From assembly GCA_964017125.1 (NCBI GenBank), contig OZ024907.1, forward strand, positions 26,350,476 to 26,414,475: a DNA stretch of 64,000 bases, given 5' to 3'. Shown here piece after piece: positions 34,401-49,400 of this stretch; positions within the stretch are counted from its first letter, which is position 1, and each line of letters starts with the position of its first letter. Source of the stretch: Flabesymbios commensalis. Lineage: Eukaryota > Annelida > Polychaeta > Terebellida > Flabelligeridae. The translations under genes were made by a program, and so were the position numbers. The notes under the pieces were generated by a model. The model was not told the DNA's origin and searched no databases. It saw only the letters and a program-made list of their open reading frames with translations.

Positions 34401-37400
34401 GACGTTAGTTATGATGCGCATGCGGGTGGGTCTACATCATGTGCTCAACGATCCAGTCGGTTTAATTTACACCCCAGTGATATTTAGTTGAATTTTTATG
34501 TATTTTACACAATACTGGTTGCCTCCCCGTGTGCGCATCAGTTGTTGGAGTATCATTATACATATGTAATGATGATTTACAACCTTTTTCAAATTGGCAA
34601 TACTTAACTGCAACAGTTATATCGTGATATTGTTATATTGAGCAGATCGCTTAGAAAGCAGGTCATCCTTGCTCAATTTATTGTTAGAAAGCAGGACAAT
34701 GATGGTTAGAAAGGAGGACACTTTCTGAGAATACTTTGCTGGATATCGTAGAATTGGAGGATGTATTTCAGCAGGTGGGATATCGATTTGATGTATTGTA
34801 CAATAATGTATTTTCAGACGATTCTTTGACGCGGCAACTTTCATGCCGATATTTCGTGAGCAGGCGTCTATTTCATCTTATGAACACACCAAATCGATTT
34901 GAATTCGTACATGTGTTTGCAAGGTGGTACAATAGCTATTCATGAAATATCTAATAAAAAATTGAACAGTTTTAGCATATGTAAATATGCGAAAACTGTG
35001 AATTTCTGTTCGTCATATGCGCTTGTTGACGGCTCATTAGAAAGCAGGACACCATGTTAGAGAGAGTATCACGCATGACACCATGTTAGAGAGAGTATCT
35101 GCATGACAGGTCTACAGAGGTTGCAAATGGCGTTTAAATGTGACCCGTGCAATTTTCCAGCTTGTCCGGCTATTTTGTCAGATGAACCGGTGGCCAAATT
35201 TCAAAACAAATATTGTAATCCCGCTATAGGGAACGCGGACAGACAGACGGACGGACGTCATAGAGACGACACTAGCATCTAGCCAAATTGCCTGAAGACT
35301 AAAATATATAGTTAGGCTTACGCAACAAGGCTCAATCAAGCGATTCTTAGACATTCATAAGTATATGGATTTCTAATTGAAGCTGCAAAATTCTTTTTAA
35401 CGGCCTTTTATATTCAGGAACAGTGAGAGAGACCGGATATACGAGGATATCATTGTTTTTTTTCAACACCTCTCTTCGACTCCTAAGGAAACAAATTGAA
35501 AATTCAAAATATTTCTTTCCAGGTTCCAGTCCTCTTTTCCATTCAGACATTTGCACTACACTACTTTTCAACACCTCTCTTCGACTCCTAAGGAAATAAA
35601 TTGAAAATTCAAAATATTTCTCTCCAGGTTCCAGTCCTCCTTTCCTTCCAGACATTTGCACCACACTACTCACTAAACTGAGATCCTAATGTCATTATAT
35701 CGCTCTCATGGTTCCACACACACGGAGCTAGTGAAAATCATAGAGCATGCAAAGGGGATTGGTTTATTTGGTGTTGCCTCAGCTACGGCCACCCACACAC
35801 CTCCATCAATCGGCTCCAGGACATTTCGCACCATAGACGTTTCGTCCCCCAAGACGTTTCGCACCCATCTTCAAGACGTTTCGCCACCGTCGCCGTAACG
35901 ACTTGTCCCAGTTTAAGACGTTTCGCCCCCTGTGAGACGTTTCGCACCCACGGAAGACGTTTCGCCCCCTATGTGAGACGTTTCGCCCCCTATGTGAGAC
36001 GTTTCGTCCCCTAGGAAAGACGTTTCGCCCCCTGGGAAAGACGTTTCGCCCCCTCTCTAAATTAAGACTTTTCGAACCCTTATGTGAGACATTTCACCCC
36101 CATTCTTATAGGACGTTTCGCACCCTATGTAAGTCGTTTCGCCCCCGTTTTCATTGGACGTTTCGCACCCTAGATAAGACTTTTCGCCCCCGTTCCTCTA
36201 GGACGTTTCGCACTCCAGAGAAGACGTTTCGCCCCCTCCCCAAATTAAGATACCTAGCCCCTATATATATTTCTAAAAATAAATAATCAGCCTTCAAATA
36301 TATACGTTAATGTATAAATAATTAATCTATGTATAAACAATAAATTAAAGTGGCTGAATCAAGGAATGAAAACGGTAAGTGATAGTAAAATGCATGAACA
36401 ACAAGGTAGCCTAAGTGGGCACACACACGTCTTTTCTATAAATGGGACGGCAATCTTCTCAATTGTATGCTGTTTTATGATTAAGGTGCGAAACGTCTTT
36501 CTTCAAAATAAATATCATGCTGATTTATGAATAACAAGCGAAACGTCTTTCCTAATTACGAAAAGGGTGCGAAATGTCTTTCCAAATTATGACTATAGGG
36601 GGCGAAAAGTCTTTCTGATTATGGGGCGAAACGTCTTTCCAAAATATGAAGAGGGGGCGAAACGTCTTTCTTAATAGTGAAATGGGTGCGAAACGTCTTT
36701 CCTAAATATGATTTGTGGGCGAAACGTCTTTCTGAAATATGGTTTGGGTGTGAAACGTCTTTCTGAAATATGGTTTGGGTGCGAAACGTCTTTCTGAAAT
36801 ATGGTTTGGGTGCGAAACGTCTTTCTGAAATATGGTTTGGGTGCGAAACGTCTTCCTGAACTATAAAGACGGGGGCGAAACGTCTTTCCTATTTATGGGG
36901 AGGGGGCGAAACGTCTTTCCTAAGTATGAGTTGGGGGCGAAACGTCTCACTAAAAAATGGTGCGAACTGACTATGGGGCGAGAAGTCTGTGTACCCATCA
37001 ATCCACTTATCAGCTCTGGAGGGTTAGAGTTCGGTAACGCACTATGGTCTCTCGCATTCTCATACCCGGATCCCCAAAATATACAGAACCCTTAGAGCAC
37101 TGATGTCCACTGAAGTAGTCTTCATGTGATTTTACCAACACTTCTATTTATAAACAGAAATAATTTGTGACATTGATGGAATATATTTTACTAATCCAAG
37201 TGATTCAAAATTGTGGATCGCGGCAGCGAGACACAACTTCAAGTCACAGAAAATTTAAACTTAGTAGCTCAGTGATCTAAAGGTTAACATTTTCTTTTAT
37301 TTGTATGTATCTCAGGGTCCAAAATAAGAATTTCTATTTTAGATATTTTGTTTGTCGCTACAGTTTTCCCGTTATAGGCGAAATACAAACCGATCAATTA

Positions 37401-40400
37401 CTAATAATGTTTTTAGTACATGCTTCATTGAATATAAAGATTATTTTTCATCGGACGACCGCCAATAATTGAAAAAAAACATTTAAAAAAAACAGTTTCG
37501 CATTTCCGAGGTGGGTCGATTTCAATGAACTAAAATTAAATTGGTGTGGCCTGATAGACATCCGGATGACAATGTGTTTCACGTGATGTATCCGTGTTAA
37601 AGTGCACCTACTGTCTAGTCAATCAACAGTGTTGACATGGCTATATTAGCAGTCCAAACATCAAAACAGCGCTTTGGGTCAGCGTCGCGGTCTGATAAGA
37701 AATATAAAGTATCCTCTGTTCCAAATATTAGTCCATGTTCAGATTATTAGTTTGTTTTGAACACTAATGAAACTATGTGTATATTAATGATACAATACAC
37801 AATAAGACCAGTTATAAAATATGTGAGAATGAAAGCACAAAACGTTGAGCCACGTTATAGTTATTTCCTCATACATTACTTCGTTCTTAGGCGCTAAATG
37901 TATTACATTACTGAAATAGTAGAGAACTTAATTAAATATGGCATACTGGATTAAAAATAGAAATGTGTTCCGGCTAAGTATCGCAAATGAATGCATCCCC
38001 TCTGACCAGCTGCTACCCATCGTTGAACCAAATACCACTATCCTGCGAACACCAGTGCAGCATTGTGCTAACGTAGTGCTGAGATATTTGTATATAAACT
38101 ATGGATACCAAAGGGGTTTTTTCAATTTGAAATCACCATACTGATAAATGTCTTAAGTTTAATAGCTCTTTCTGATTCATTTGAAGACCTATGTTAATGG
38201 TCTACGGTCATTATAAATGTTATACTTTCAGTGCGGGGACCACTGGATTCTGACGTCTAAAGTCGGTCCCTACGCTGAAAGGTTTAAGCCAAAATTAATA
38301 AGCCAAAACTATCATTTCAAATTAAAGCACAATTTTGCAATTTCTCAACAATAATTCAACCTCGACCAAAACGTATTTATTTCGCGATCGAAAAATAAAG
38401 AGGAATTGAACAAAATAAAGAGGAATTTCTGCTGGAGGTTTACATCAATTAGATCAACATAATTGAATCATCAAAGCTGCACGATAATTTAATAAGCTTG
38501 AGGTGACACCAATTGTCAAATCAGATTATCTGATCAACATACTGTGGGTTCTTGAGCATGTTGAGTGGGAGCGGACGGCGGCGGCTATCTGATGAGCACA
38601 TATATACAGCTCTTATCTTATCCATGTGTAGGCATATATGGGTTTAATCTGGCTTATCTTGTGTCGAAAAAAACTAAACTCAAGGGTGAAAGAACTATAC
38701 TCAGATATGTTGTACATCATGTACATTAACCTTTTCACTACCATACATGACGGAAATTTCCGTCGTGATGCGTCAATGAACGTAACCATAAAATGACACA
38801 AATTTTCGTCAAATATATACTACATTTATGTATTTTTCGTCATTTGAAGCTGGAAATTGCGTTAGCAATTCCAGCTTCAAATGACGAAAAATAGAACTCC
38901 TACACCAGTATATCTGGATCCTGGCATGCACCCCGGCCTGGAAGTCAAAGGGTTAAGTGAACTTTGGGCTTATTTTACTACAGAAGCATAATTTTAGCAG
39001 CAGCATGGTTTCAATAATAAACATAACGATTTATTCAGTTCGCTTAGGATTCAAGAGGCGTCTCTGCCATTTAAAACAGTCTTTTATATTCCCTTGATGT
39101 TCAACTCAAATAAATATTGTAACAGTTCTTGCGAGTGTGTTGTGAATAAAGTTTATATTATTCACTCAAACGGGAGAAAAACATATATAAAATGTATACG
39201 CTAGAAATTGAGATGGTTTTAAATTTACACCTCCATAGCTGATTTATTGCACAGATCATTATCGAAAATAATTTATTCTGACAAATTAATACATTCCACT
39301 GAAATGACCCACATAGAGATGGTAACCTTATACTGAGAACCAGAATGTGAGTGATATCTCAGGGCATCTGGGGATACACAGTATACACTGGTATAGGCAT
39401 GGAGATAGTAAAACCTTTACTATCTCCATGGTATAGGCAAGGACATTCTTGGTATAGGCATGGGTGTAGGCCTACTTAACGGATACCCGGTAGTAGCATT
39501 TATGGCAACGTGGGCTGCCGCCTGTTAAGTATAGCCATAGACTTGAGAGATGTGGTAACGAAGCTGACACTACTGTAAATTACAGCACACAAGGCAGTCC
39601 GAGCCGCATTTCACAAAATAACTGTCAAACCAATACTATTGACACTGACTATGACTATGACTTATCAGACTATGATTCAATATTAATGGCATAAATGTAT
39701 GTGGTATCATTTATCGATAGCCTGGATATTTTGCCAGATATTCTAACAGCAGACGTATTAATAGACTGTCCGTGCTGGGTGAGATGCATCACACGTGCAT
39801 TACTGTAACCAGCAAACACGAGACGCTGGCCCAATGTTGGTTTCATGTTGGGCCATCGTCTGCGACGCTGGCCCAACAAGAAACTAGCATTGCATCAACG
39901 TCTCATGTTTGCTGGCTACGAGCAGAAGATGTGGACAAACGTTGGTTCAAAGCAGGACGTTTTCCCAGCGTTGAGCCAATTGCTGGATGTCAACCCTTAG
40001 AGCACTGAACTAAGAAATTTAATTTTCAGTCACTTGAAGTTGTCTCGCTACCGCGATCCACAACTTCAAGTGACTGAAAATTTGTGTTATTTGCGAAAAT
40101 ATATAAGTGTTTCAAGATTGAAAGCAAATTATATTTTTAACAATTGATTATACAGGTGCTAAGAAAAGAATGGCTACATCAGTGTTCAAAGGGTCAACTG
40201 GATATATATCCTCTCTGGTGAAGACTACAGGAGGCCTACGTGCAGCATTATATGTGATACAGCACCCATAGCAGCCCACAATATCCTATCTAAAAAAAAT
40301 CCCTGGCAGGGATAATAGCTATATGGAACCACAATAACATCAAATAAGATACGTTGATCCCAGTCTGTTTAAAAGTTGGGCCGAGGTCGGAAACGTTGGA

Positions 40401-43400
40401 CAAACAACAGCAAAACAGAGTGCCAACGTTTCTTTTTTCCTGTGGTATATCATGTACCAGACATTTTGTCGGGAATGCATTCTGCAGAAGTCACACTGAC
40501 CTATCTTCCTTAATCAATTTCCAGAGTGCGTGTGGGACCAGATTAGTTGGCAAGCAATGGCTGCTGAATTGCTATAAAAAGAAACTGAACGATCATCCTC
40601 TCTGTCAATAGGTACAAATAAGGGTCATATATGTTAAAGTGCACATGATTTGCTGCTACAATTTGGAGCTAAGTCTTATTTTAACTGAGACAGAATAACT
40701 TAAGTGTCTTTACCATTTTCAAAATCAGATCATATTTTCTCAGTTCAAGTAAAATTTGTTCCTCAAAACGTTGTGCAAAAATGAAATGAAATGAATCGGG
40801 CTTTAGGCCACCTTTGTGCACATATAGGCTAAACTGGGCCAGGAGAACCTCCTGAGGATGGTGAGATGATTGAGATGACACTGTCCTCCAGACACAGAAT
40901 TCGAAATTCGAGCCCTGGCGGTCTGAGGCCGAGCACGCTACCTCTCGGTCACGGAGGCTCCCTACAATACTGACTTTCACACGTGGATGGGGAAGAAACA
41001 TTTTTGTTTCTTTGAAACCGCCGAGACCGGGAGCCGAACCCCGAACTCTGGCGTGAAAGGCAGTGGTGCTCACCACTACCCTAGGGCCCCCGCCCCAAAA
41101 CGTTGTGCAACTGCATAAATTTCAAATTGTTGATTCTTCCCCACAGAGCACATATAAACACGAGGAGCACGTTGTGCAACTGCATAAATTTCAAATTGTT
41201 GACCCTTCCCCACAGAGCACATATAAACACGAGGAGCTTCATAACTAATTATAAAGGATTTAATATCGTAAAACAGGTGAATGGCCTTGGGATGTAAAGG
41301 GTTTCCTCGCAAAAAATATCAGGTAAACACAGGTAAAAAGTTTTGTGAAAAATATTATAAAGATATCTTACTCTAGCAAATAATATTCACAATGACACAC
41401 TTATGACGAATAGTAGAGTCTATAAAGCAAACGCGAATTACATGTTCAAATATTGACATCTCAGACAACGCATGAACTAGCTCAGTACACGCAATACACA
41501 CGTCTATTTGTAGTTAATGTTTATCCACAGCTCACTGCTCAGAGCTTCACTGTGTCCTGTGTTTGTAAGTGACTTCACATTATGTTTGCATTATATTTCG
41601 TACTCATAAATGTGGTAAATGTGTTGAGTTGTTCACAGCTCCCTGGTGATAATGAGCAAATAAATAATATATAATAATTTATATTGTGGTCATTGTACGT
41701 AACTTCGTACCAAACATAACTACAATAATTTTTATTAGTACTTTGAAGAGTTGCTTTGATACATGCATTGGGGAAATTATGCTTGTCAGGACAACTCGGG
41801 GTGTCTTTGCTTCAGGATTATATGTGTATCGTGAAAGGATTTGATGACCTTTCAATACTATAGCTTGTTATTTTGATCCAAATTTCCATAGAATAATATA
41901 ACCTAAGCTCCATAGCTCCATAGATAGAGGTATGTTCATGTGAGTGCGTTTGGAGACACCCGGGATATATCTACATAAATCAAGTGGATATGTACTTCAG
42001 GGGCGGATCAAGCTTTTCAATGACGGGGGGAGGGCTTAAAACTTTACAAGAAAATATTCCACTGTAAAGGAAGGGCCGCCCCCGAGGAATTTGTTTTATT
42101 TGAAAAGGCTTAATCCTGAAATCTAAGGCATATTGGGCAATGTTTGTCCCTCAGTATATCACCAGTTCATAAGGAAATCCTTAAATAAGATGATGTTTTT
42201 TTTCCGAGGGGTCGAGGAGTAACTCCCCCCCCCCTTTTAGATCCTTTCCTGATTTTCTTATTGTAGTTGTATATAATTCACCTCTATATATCGATACCAG
42301 TTCCTACAAAGTGGAATCGTATAGACTATGGGTTTTCCGTATGCATCGAATAACTGAGTCATATTTGAAGATGGCATGTGATACCTTTCCAGCAAACCTG
42401 AGACGTTAAACCAGTGTTGGCCTAAGGTTTTTCAACTTTAAACCAACACTGGTTCAACTCCCCGCGTTTTCTGGTTAGTTGATAATTTAACGGTTTTAAA
42501 AGTGTTGACTACAAGACCCATTGTAAACAATATATTTTTATTCTACTAAAGTAAATATTGTATAGATCGGCGACTGTGTATGCTAGCAACATATATGACA
42601 TTATCTGCCAAGAGAAGAGACGATTTTTAGAGGTTGATATCCCTTTCAACAGCGCCACTACACAACCGTCTGCAGTTTGCAAACAAATCTTCAACTAAAT
42701 CATTGAATATACATTCATGGCAAACAGAGGACTGAGAGGGCAACAAATATTTGGAAATGTATTGATAGTGCTGTTTAGAGGCTCAACAGGAGAATATGTA
42801 TCTGAGAATGGATTGAGTGTACTATTTTCGTTGTGGAAATAGGAATTTGGCTTTGTGGAGTTTGAACAAAGCCTTGAAAGACACTTGACTTGTTTGAGGT
42901 AAATACATCCAGTGAGACGTGTTGTAAGATTGTTTCTTAATTTTTTGTCGCAGACAAACACATTGTCTCCTGTTTATTTATGTTTAATAAATCCTTGGAT
43001 TAAATAAATCGCGTAATCATGTTTTGGAAAACATTAAAAGATATTTCGCTTAAAAAAATACCGCGAATTTGTTTCGCAACCTGTGTACAGGACAGTCTAA
43101 TAAAACGTGTCTTCTATGCTGCAGGGTGGACAGCAAATGTTCAGATATTGCTAAACATACATACACTATATTCAGTTATGAGATCCGTGGTAGATCAGAG
43201 CATTTTAATTTTGAGGTCCGTTCACGCGAATCATTTATTTATAAAAACTTGATTGATATATTTGTTTTAGGGGCTTCTTATAACATAAAGCCACCATTTT
43301 CGTTGACCAGATAATCGTGCTATAAATAAAACAGCGTTTTTATTTAGATGCTGATGACGAAGATGGAACATTAATGTGGATGGCATCATCGGGATCGGTT

Positions 43401-46400
43401 TACACGGATACTGATACAGCGTCACAAGTATTGATTCTATATAATGCTGGTGTACCATTCAAAGGCCCACGCAACTCCTGTCAATAATACGCTACAAACA
43501 CGGTTTATGAGATGACACACATCATTTGTGTACGTCATATAATTATATGACACTTATAGTTATAATATATCTCATAATTATTGACTAGTTGTTTTGGTAA
43601 ATGTCCCACGCAGGTCACAACAAAATTATTCATGATTTATTTTTTTATTTAAATAAGCGCATATTTTATACACTCATTTGTTACTTTCTACAAGACCTGT
43701 GCATCAGATACGACGGTCGGTTTCACTGCAAAAAAGTTATTAATAAAATTCCCAGAAAACTAATAGTGACTAAAATATATGACAAACTAGCGTGAGGTCC
43801 ATAACAAAAAAGACGCAGCACGTCGATGCGTTTGGCGACTACAGGCCGGACCACATTGGGGGAGGGGGGGGGGAAGCATAATATTAATAAAGCAAAATAG
43901 ATGCCCACTGTGGGTCAACCATCGCGTAAACCATCTGACCATAGACAGGAAATGTTGATTTTATATCAGGAAAAAAATATTGACACCCTTATGGTCAAAC
44001 ATTCCCATTGTCGTCGGTCGTAGTTGTGTTCGAGGGGTACACATTGTGTTGCCGCAGCAACAATGAATAGATATTGGTCATGGGGCAATGTATGAGAGTG
44101 GCTACAAAAAGGTTAAGTTGATACAGCCCACACTTGGTATTAAAGGGTCGTAACTACCACTTTCTAGATTGGCAAATACGACTTATATAACAACCATGTT
44201 ATATTGAGAAATAAAAAATAATTGTTCTAGATTATTTTTGCATATGAGAAACCTCGATTCGTTATCATATGGCAAGTGAGGGGACGTTCTATAATACACC
44301 CAATGTTCATGCACAATGGAAAGTTTAAACTGGAAAATTAAAAAAGCCCGATGCATTGAGAGACAAAACAAAATTTATATCATTCACCAGAAAATATCGC
44401 ATTAAATGTTGCTATCAATTTAAAAATGTAATCATCCCCTTAAAATCAAAGGTCAAAAATTAGACCAAGAATCCTAACCCCCAAAAGGCACATCGACACC
44501 CCCTAAAGAGTGTGTATGCAATATGAAAACAATTCTGCTAACGGTTTCCGAGATATCGTCCATAAACGAAACACAGACGCACAGACGCACTGCCAGACAT
44601 TGTGATGACAATATTCCCGCCCCTACTTCGTGGGCGGGGGATAAAAACGCACTAAATTAGACATAGTCTGGTGAAAAAGTAGAATTGAGATTTTTTTCTG
44701 AACGATATATATATGTAATTAATTTAAAGTAATAATTGAAAGGTAATTTTAAACATAAATTTATCAATATTATTTAAAAAATAAAACGGCTATATAAATA
44801 ACAACTCGTGAAAATTACATTCAAATATATTTTATGATCAGGGATAATAGTAGGTGATAAAGATTTACAAACGCATTATACATCAGTTTTTTCTACGTCG
44901 ACTCGACGTTAATCCAATCTTGAAGTAGTTAATACTGAAGATGGTCGACACCTGGAAGCAGTTTCACCAACGGATTTGTTGTCCTAATTACCAAGAATCA
45001 AACAATCAGCTAATTAGTGTGGTGCATACACACCTGACTCCCACCCTTCCCCTGTCTTATTTCAAAACAAAACAGCCTCTCGGGTAGGATATTCTCAGCG
45101 AAACGCGACAGTGTTTATACGGGGATATTGTACCGGTTAGCGAGATTAGGTCTGAGTTAAATTTTGTCAGAAATGTTGCTGAAATCAGGGTCAGAACAAT
45201 TAGTACAGGAACATGTGTAATTCCGTGAGATTTCAGTGGTTAAAATATGCCACCTATATGAAAATGCTCGGAATAAACCACAGAATATGAAAAAGTTTGA
45301 TGGAGTTCGCAAATGGGTGTCAAAACCCTCCGCTCAGGCAAAATTCAAATTGGCTGCCATGAAATAACTAAAGTTATCATATCTTCACCAATAATTTAGA
45401 TAGAGACAAGATTAGTTCACCAAACCATATATTTATGGTATCAAGGAATGAAATAAACAAACGATACATTCATTTGACATCAATATCATGTAAAATTTAA
45501 AATGGCCGCCATGAAATTGCTAAAGTGATCATATCTTCGTTAATAATTTAGATGGAGACAGGATTATTTCACCTAACCATACGTTTTCGCTATCAAGGCA
45601 TACAATAAAACAAACAATACCTTATTCGACATCATTATCATACAAAATTCAAAATGGCCGTCATGAAATCACTGAAGTTAGCATGTACTCGGCAATAATT
45701 GAGTACAGACGAATGTATTTCACCAAACGACATGTTTTCTGTATTAAGGGATGCGGTAGACACACGATACCTCTAACGACATCACTACATGTATCATAAA
45801 AAATCAAAATGACCGCCATAACATCATAACAAAAGTTATCATATCTTCCTCAATATTTCGAACAGAGGCTTGATTTTTTGTTACTAGGGAATACAATGTT
45901 ACCGTTTTTAACTTTTCTCGCTTTAGAAATCAAGGGCCGGCCCCGATGGCTCATTCGTATCGATTGGGGCTTATAACCTGGAGGTACCATGTTCGAATCT
46001 CGGTCCGGTCGGATATTTGTCGTCGTGGTTGTGCATATTCAGTGCTCCAAACTGTTCAAATGCCTGGAGTGTACAGTGCTGCCTATGGTACTGTGCACTA
46101 TAAAGAACCCTTAAAGTCATTCGAAATAAGAGTAGGGCATAGTCCCGGCTTCGGGCTTCCTTCTGTCGCGAAATTGCCATGATTGTGCAGAAAGCGACGT
46201 AAAGCAATATTCATTTTTTTGAAATAAAGATCTTGACTGAAATATACATCAGATAAAAAACGTTTATGCTGAATGTTATCTTGCATCCCTCCAAAAAGCA
46301 CATAAATGCATGCAACAGTGGTAAAAGGCCCGTCCCCACTCTGGTATGGAGGTTTAAAAATGTTCCCCCCTTCACAAACTTAAGAATTCAGTATTTTGGG

Positions 46401-49400
46401 GAGCCTCTGTGAACGAGAAATGGGTGCTTGCTTTCAGACTGCCAGTCGTAGGTCTAGACGACAGTACAATCAGATTCATCTCACTATCCTTGGTGGGTGA
46501 TCCTGATTCAGTGTAGTCTTTTCGTCCGCATACTCATTGTTCCGAGGCTCATTCATTCATTCGCAGAGCTAAGAATTGCTTTATTATTAACACATTTCTG
46601 AGAATAAAATTTAATCATCACAAAGACCCAAGCAACGTACTTGAAACAGTTTGGCTTCATTAGTCACGCATGTTTCAGTTGTAGCTCTAGGATCTAAAAA
46701 AGGGAGTTGTTTTTGTGCATATTAAAGCATTTGGTCATTTAAGTCAAGAAGGCGCCCGCTGCAATAGGTCACATAAGTGAGTGAAAATATTCTGACACCG
46801 CTTTTTACTGATATCATGAGAGAAGGAAGCCCTCCTCCTATATTTAGGGGATAATGCCGCGATGTTATTATCCTATGGAATACTTGATGTTTGTTAATTT
46901 ATAAACAGTGCAAACCACACAAAGATAAAAAAATATTTATTATAATTATATTTATATTTAACAAAAATATTATATAATTAAATATCTGATATTACATACC
47001 GGTAGTTAATTATACCTCTTGTAAGTAAATATCACATTTTAAACAAGTCATCTGTTCGTGACTTCAAGGCTAATGAATTATCACAATTAGATCGTAGCGA
47101 TAAAAACTGTTAAATCCTAGACATTATCAAGGGTTGCTACACAATTTAGTAAATCATGACTTTGACTAGCTTTTCATGATCAAAATATGTTGGGAGCTTG
47201 TCCCTTTGATTTTTCGGTTAAATAAAAGTCAATTCATGGGATCTTGAGAGCAAAAACTTTCCCCTGACTTTTCCTAATGTTTTAACGTAAGGTGTTTCCT
47301 TCACAACTCAGGGTTATGATAAACAATCCTGACTTGTCAGGTTATTAAGCCTCGATTAATGTCATTTCATTTTTTATATTAGCTTTATCATTTAAAGTAA
47401 ATGTACTTTATTGCCATATAGTTCTACAATATTTCAATCTAATTAGAGGAAGGCAATAATACAATGCAGAATGGAACAATACCTGTTATTTACCCTTTTA
47501 CATCTTATCCAGCTCTAATATAGTTGTGAACGTATGTATTGTGGAATATAGGTTTAATCCCGGGAGGATCCAGAGGGTGCTAGAGCACCCCCCCCCCCTT
47601 AATTTCCTGAATGGTAATTTTCCAACCAATAATTTCATATACAATTAATCCACCAGTGTCCGACATGTTGGTGCCAGCCCCCTCCACACAGGTCTGAATG
47701 TGTACCCATTTCTATTTAAAGGGCTGGTGTCTGGGATGCATCATTGGCGCCATTAACAGATTAAAGACTGATCTGGGGAAGTGCTAGCCACATCGCCCTT
47801 ATGTGGCAACAGAAGAAAAATCTTTAAAATGCAAATCTTTTTGACCATTCAGAGCACCTAGAAGTAGGAATTTGTTGCGACTGGTCTTCTATCTTCTGTC
47901 CACCCTTAACTAGTGTGAGATAGACACATTTTTCAAACATTCATTATCATTTTTTTTTTAAAGAAACAGAATAAAATATATCAACTTTTTGTTAGTCTTG
48001 GCCAATAATTGAAACGTTGAGCGAGACTTGAAACAACGTTGTGGGAAATAAATATGCTAAGATTGATGATAATTATCATACACTACCTTGAAACATCATT
48101 GTTTCAAAGCAGATATGCTAAGATCGATAGTAATTACCATAGACTACCCTACCCTATGATAACTATAACACATGCCACGTGTTGCCCTCTCAAGCACTTG
48201 ACGTTGCATAAAATAAAATAATAAGGACCACGGGATAAAGATAATTTCCCAATTACCATGATTCTTTCACCTGGGTGATGGCGAATTTATTTCTCAAGAG
48301 ATATCATCTCTGAGACTCGGCCTTGAGAACAAATGCATAAAAAACAGGGTCGCTTTTTCAATTTCCAAAATTGAATTGTTTTAAGGCCTATTTGAAATTG
48401 TCGTATTTTCTCAGTGCAATATATAAACCTTCAGTATAGCCACTGACACGAAATAATTCAGATACAGCTGAGACTCAACAGTTTATTTTTTACCAGAGAC
48501 GAAATCAAGGATAATAATTGAAAATTAGCAGTAAACTTGTTTTAACAATGTTGAAGAACAACCACTACTAACAAAAATATCTGATATAGGCCTAAGTGAT
48601 GATGAACTGGAATATAACATTTGCATTAAGAAACATTCAGCCATGGGGGATCATTAGTGAACGTTGTAAGCATTTTAATGGTCCACAATTTTTTTCAATG
48701 ACATGTTTATCACTTTTAATAGATGATTGTTGCATAATAAGGCCCTACATAATTGCATACTCGGCATTCCACAAACAAGGTTGCATAATTATTAACCCAA
48801 TGAGGGTGACCCAACGTTTGATTATTACTATCGTTGCTCCACAACATTGGGTCGACAGCTGTTTATTTTTATCTAGCTCATTTAATATGCCTAGTAGATC
48901 GCGCTCGCTATTAGATGAGCTAATGATAATGTTTATGTTTTTGTCCCATTGTGTGGCTGTGTTAGCTTAAATAGTTGGACTAGTGTATGCTATGTTAATC
49001 TGTCATTAAGTTAAAACAGACATTTCAGCCAGTATCTCCTATCTTCGTTTTACAGCAAAAATACCACGAAATCGTAGTATTAGGCCCCGTTCAGACCTGT
49101 TACGACTTTTCCCTGGTGGCGCGGCCGACGACAAAACGCTTACGACTTAACGCTCGGGACTGTTCACATATGTTACGACAAAACGCGGACGCGGACGCTA
49201 CCATAAAACAACATTTGTTGTGATAGCTGCAACACACGTGGCTGACCACTTTCTAAGTTGAAGCTTAACGTCAGAAGAAATTCTAAATCCATGATGGATA
49301 CATGTATTTTTGACGCGCTGGAAGAAGAAGATCTGTTGCTTATTGCTGCTGTATCACACAGAAAGAAAAAACGCCTACTAAACCAGAACAAAATGAGCGC

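Noticed and set aside
36832-37095. 87-codon frame at the right arm of the foldback element
   Set aside because: It is a translation of the GCGAAACGTCTTTCC minisatellite.
48596-48970. 124-codon plus-strand frame
   Set aside because: Low-complexity hydrophobic content, no homologue recognised and no splice support.
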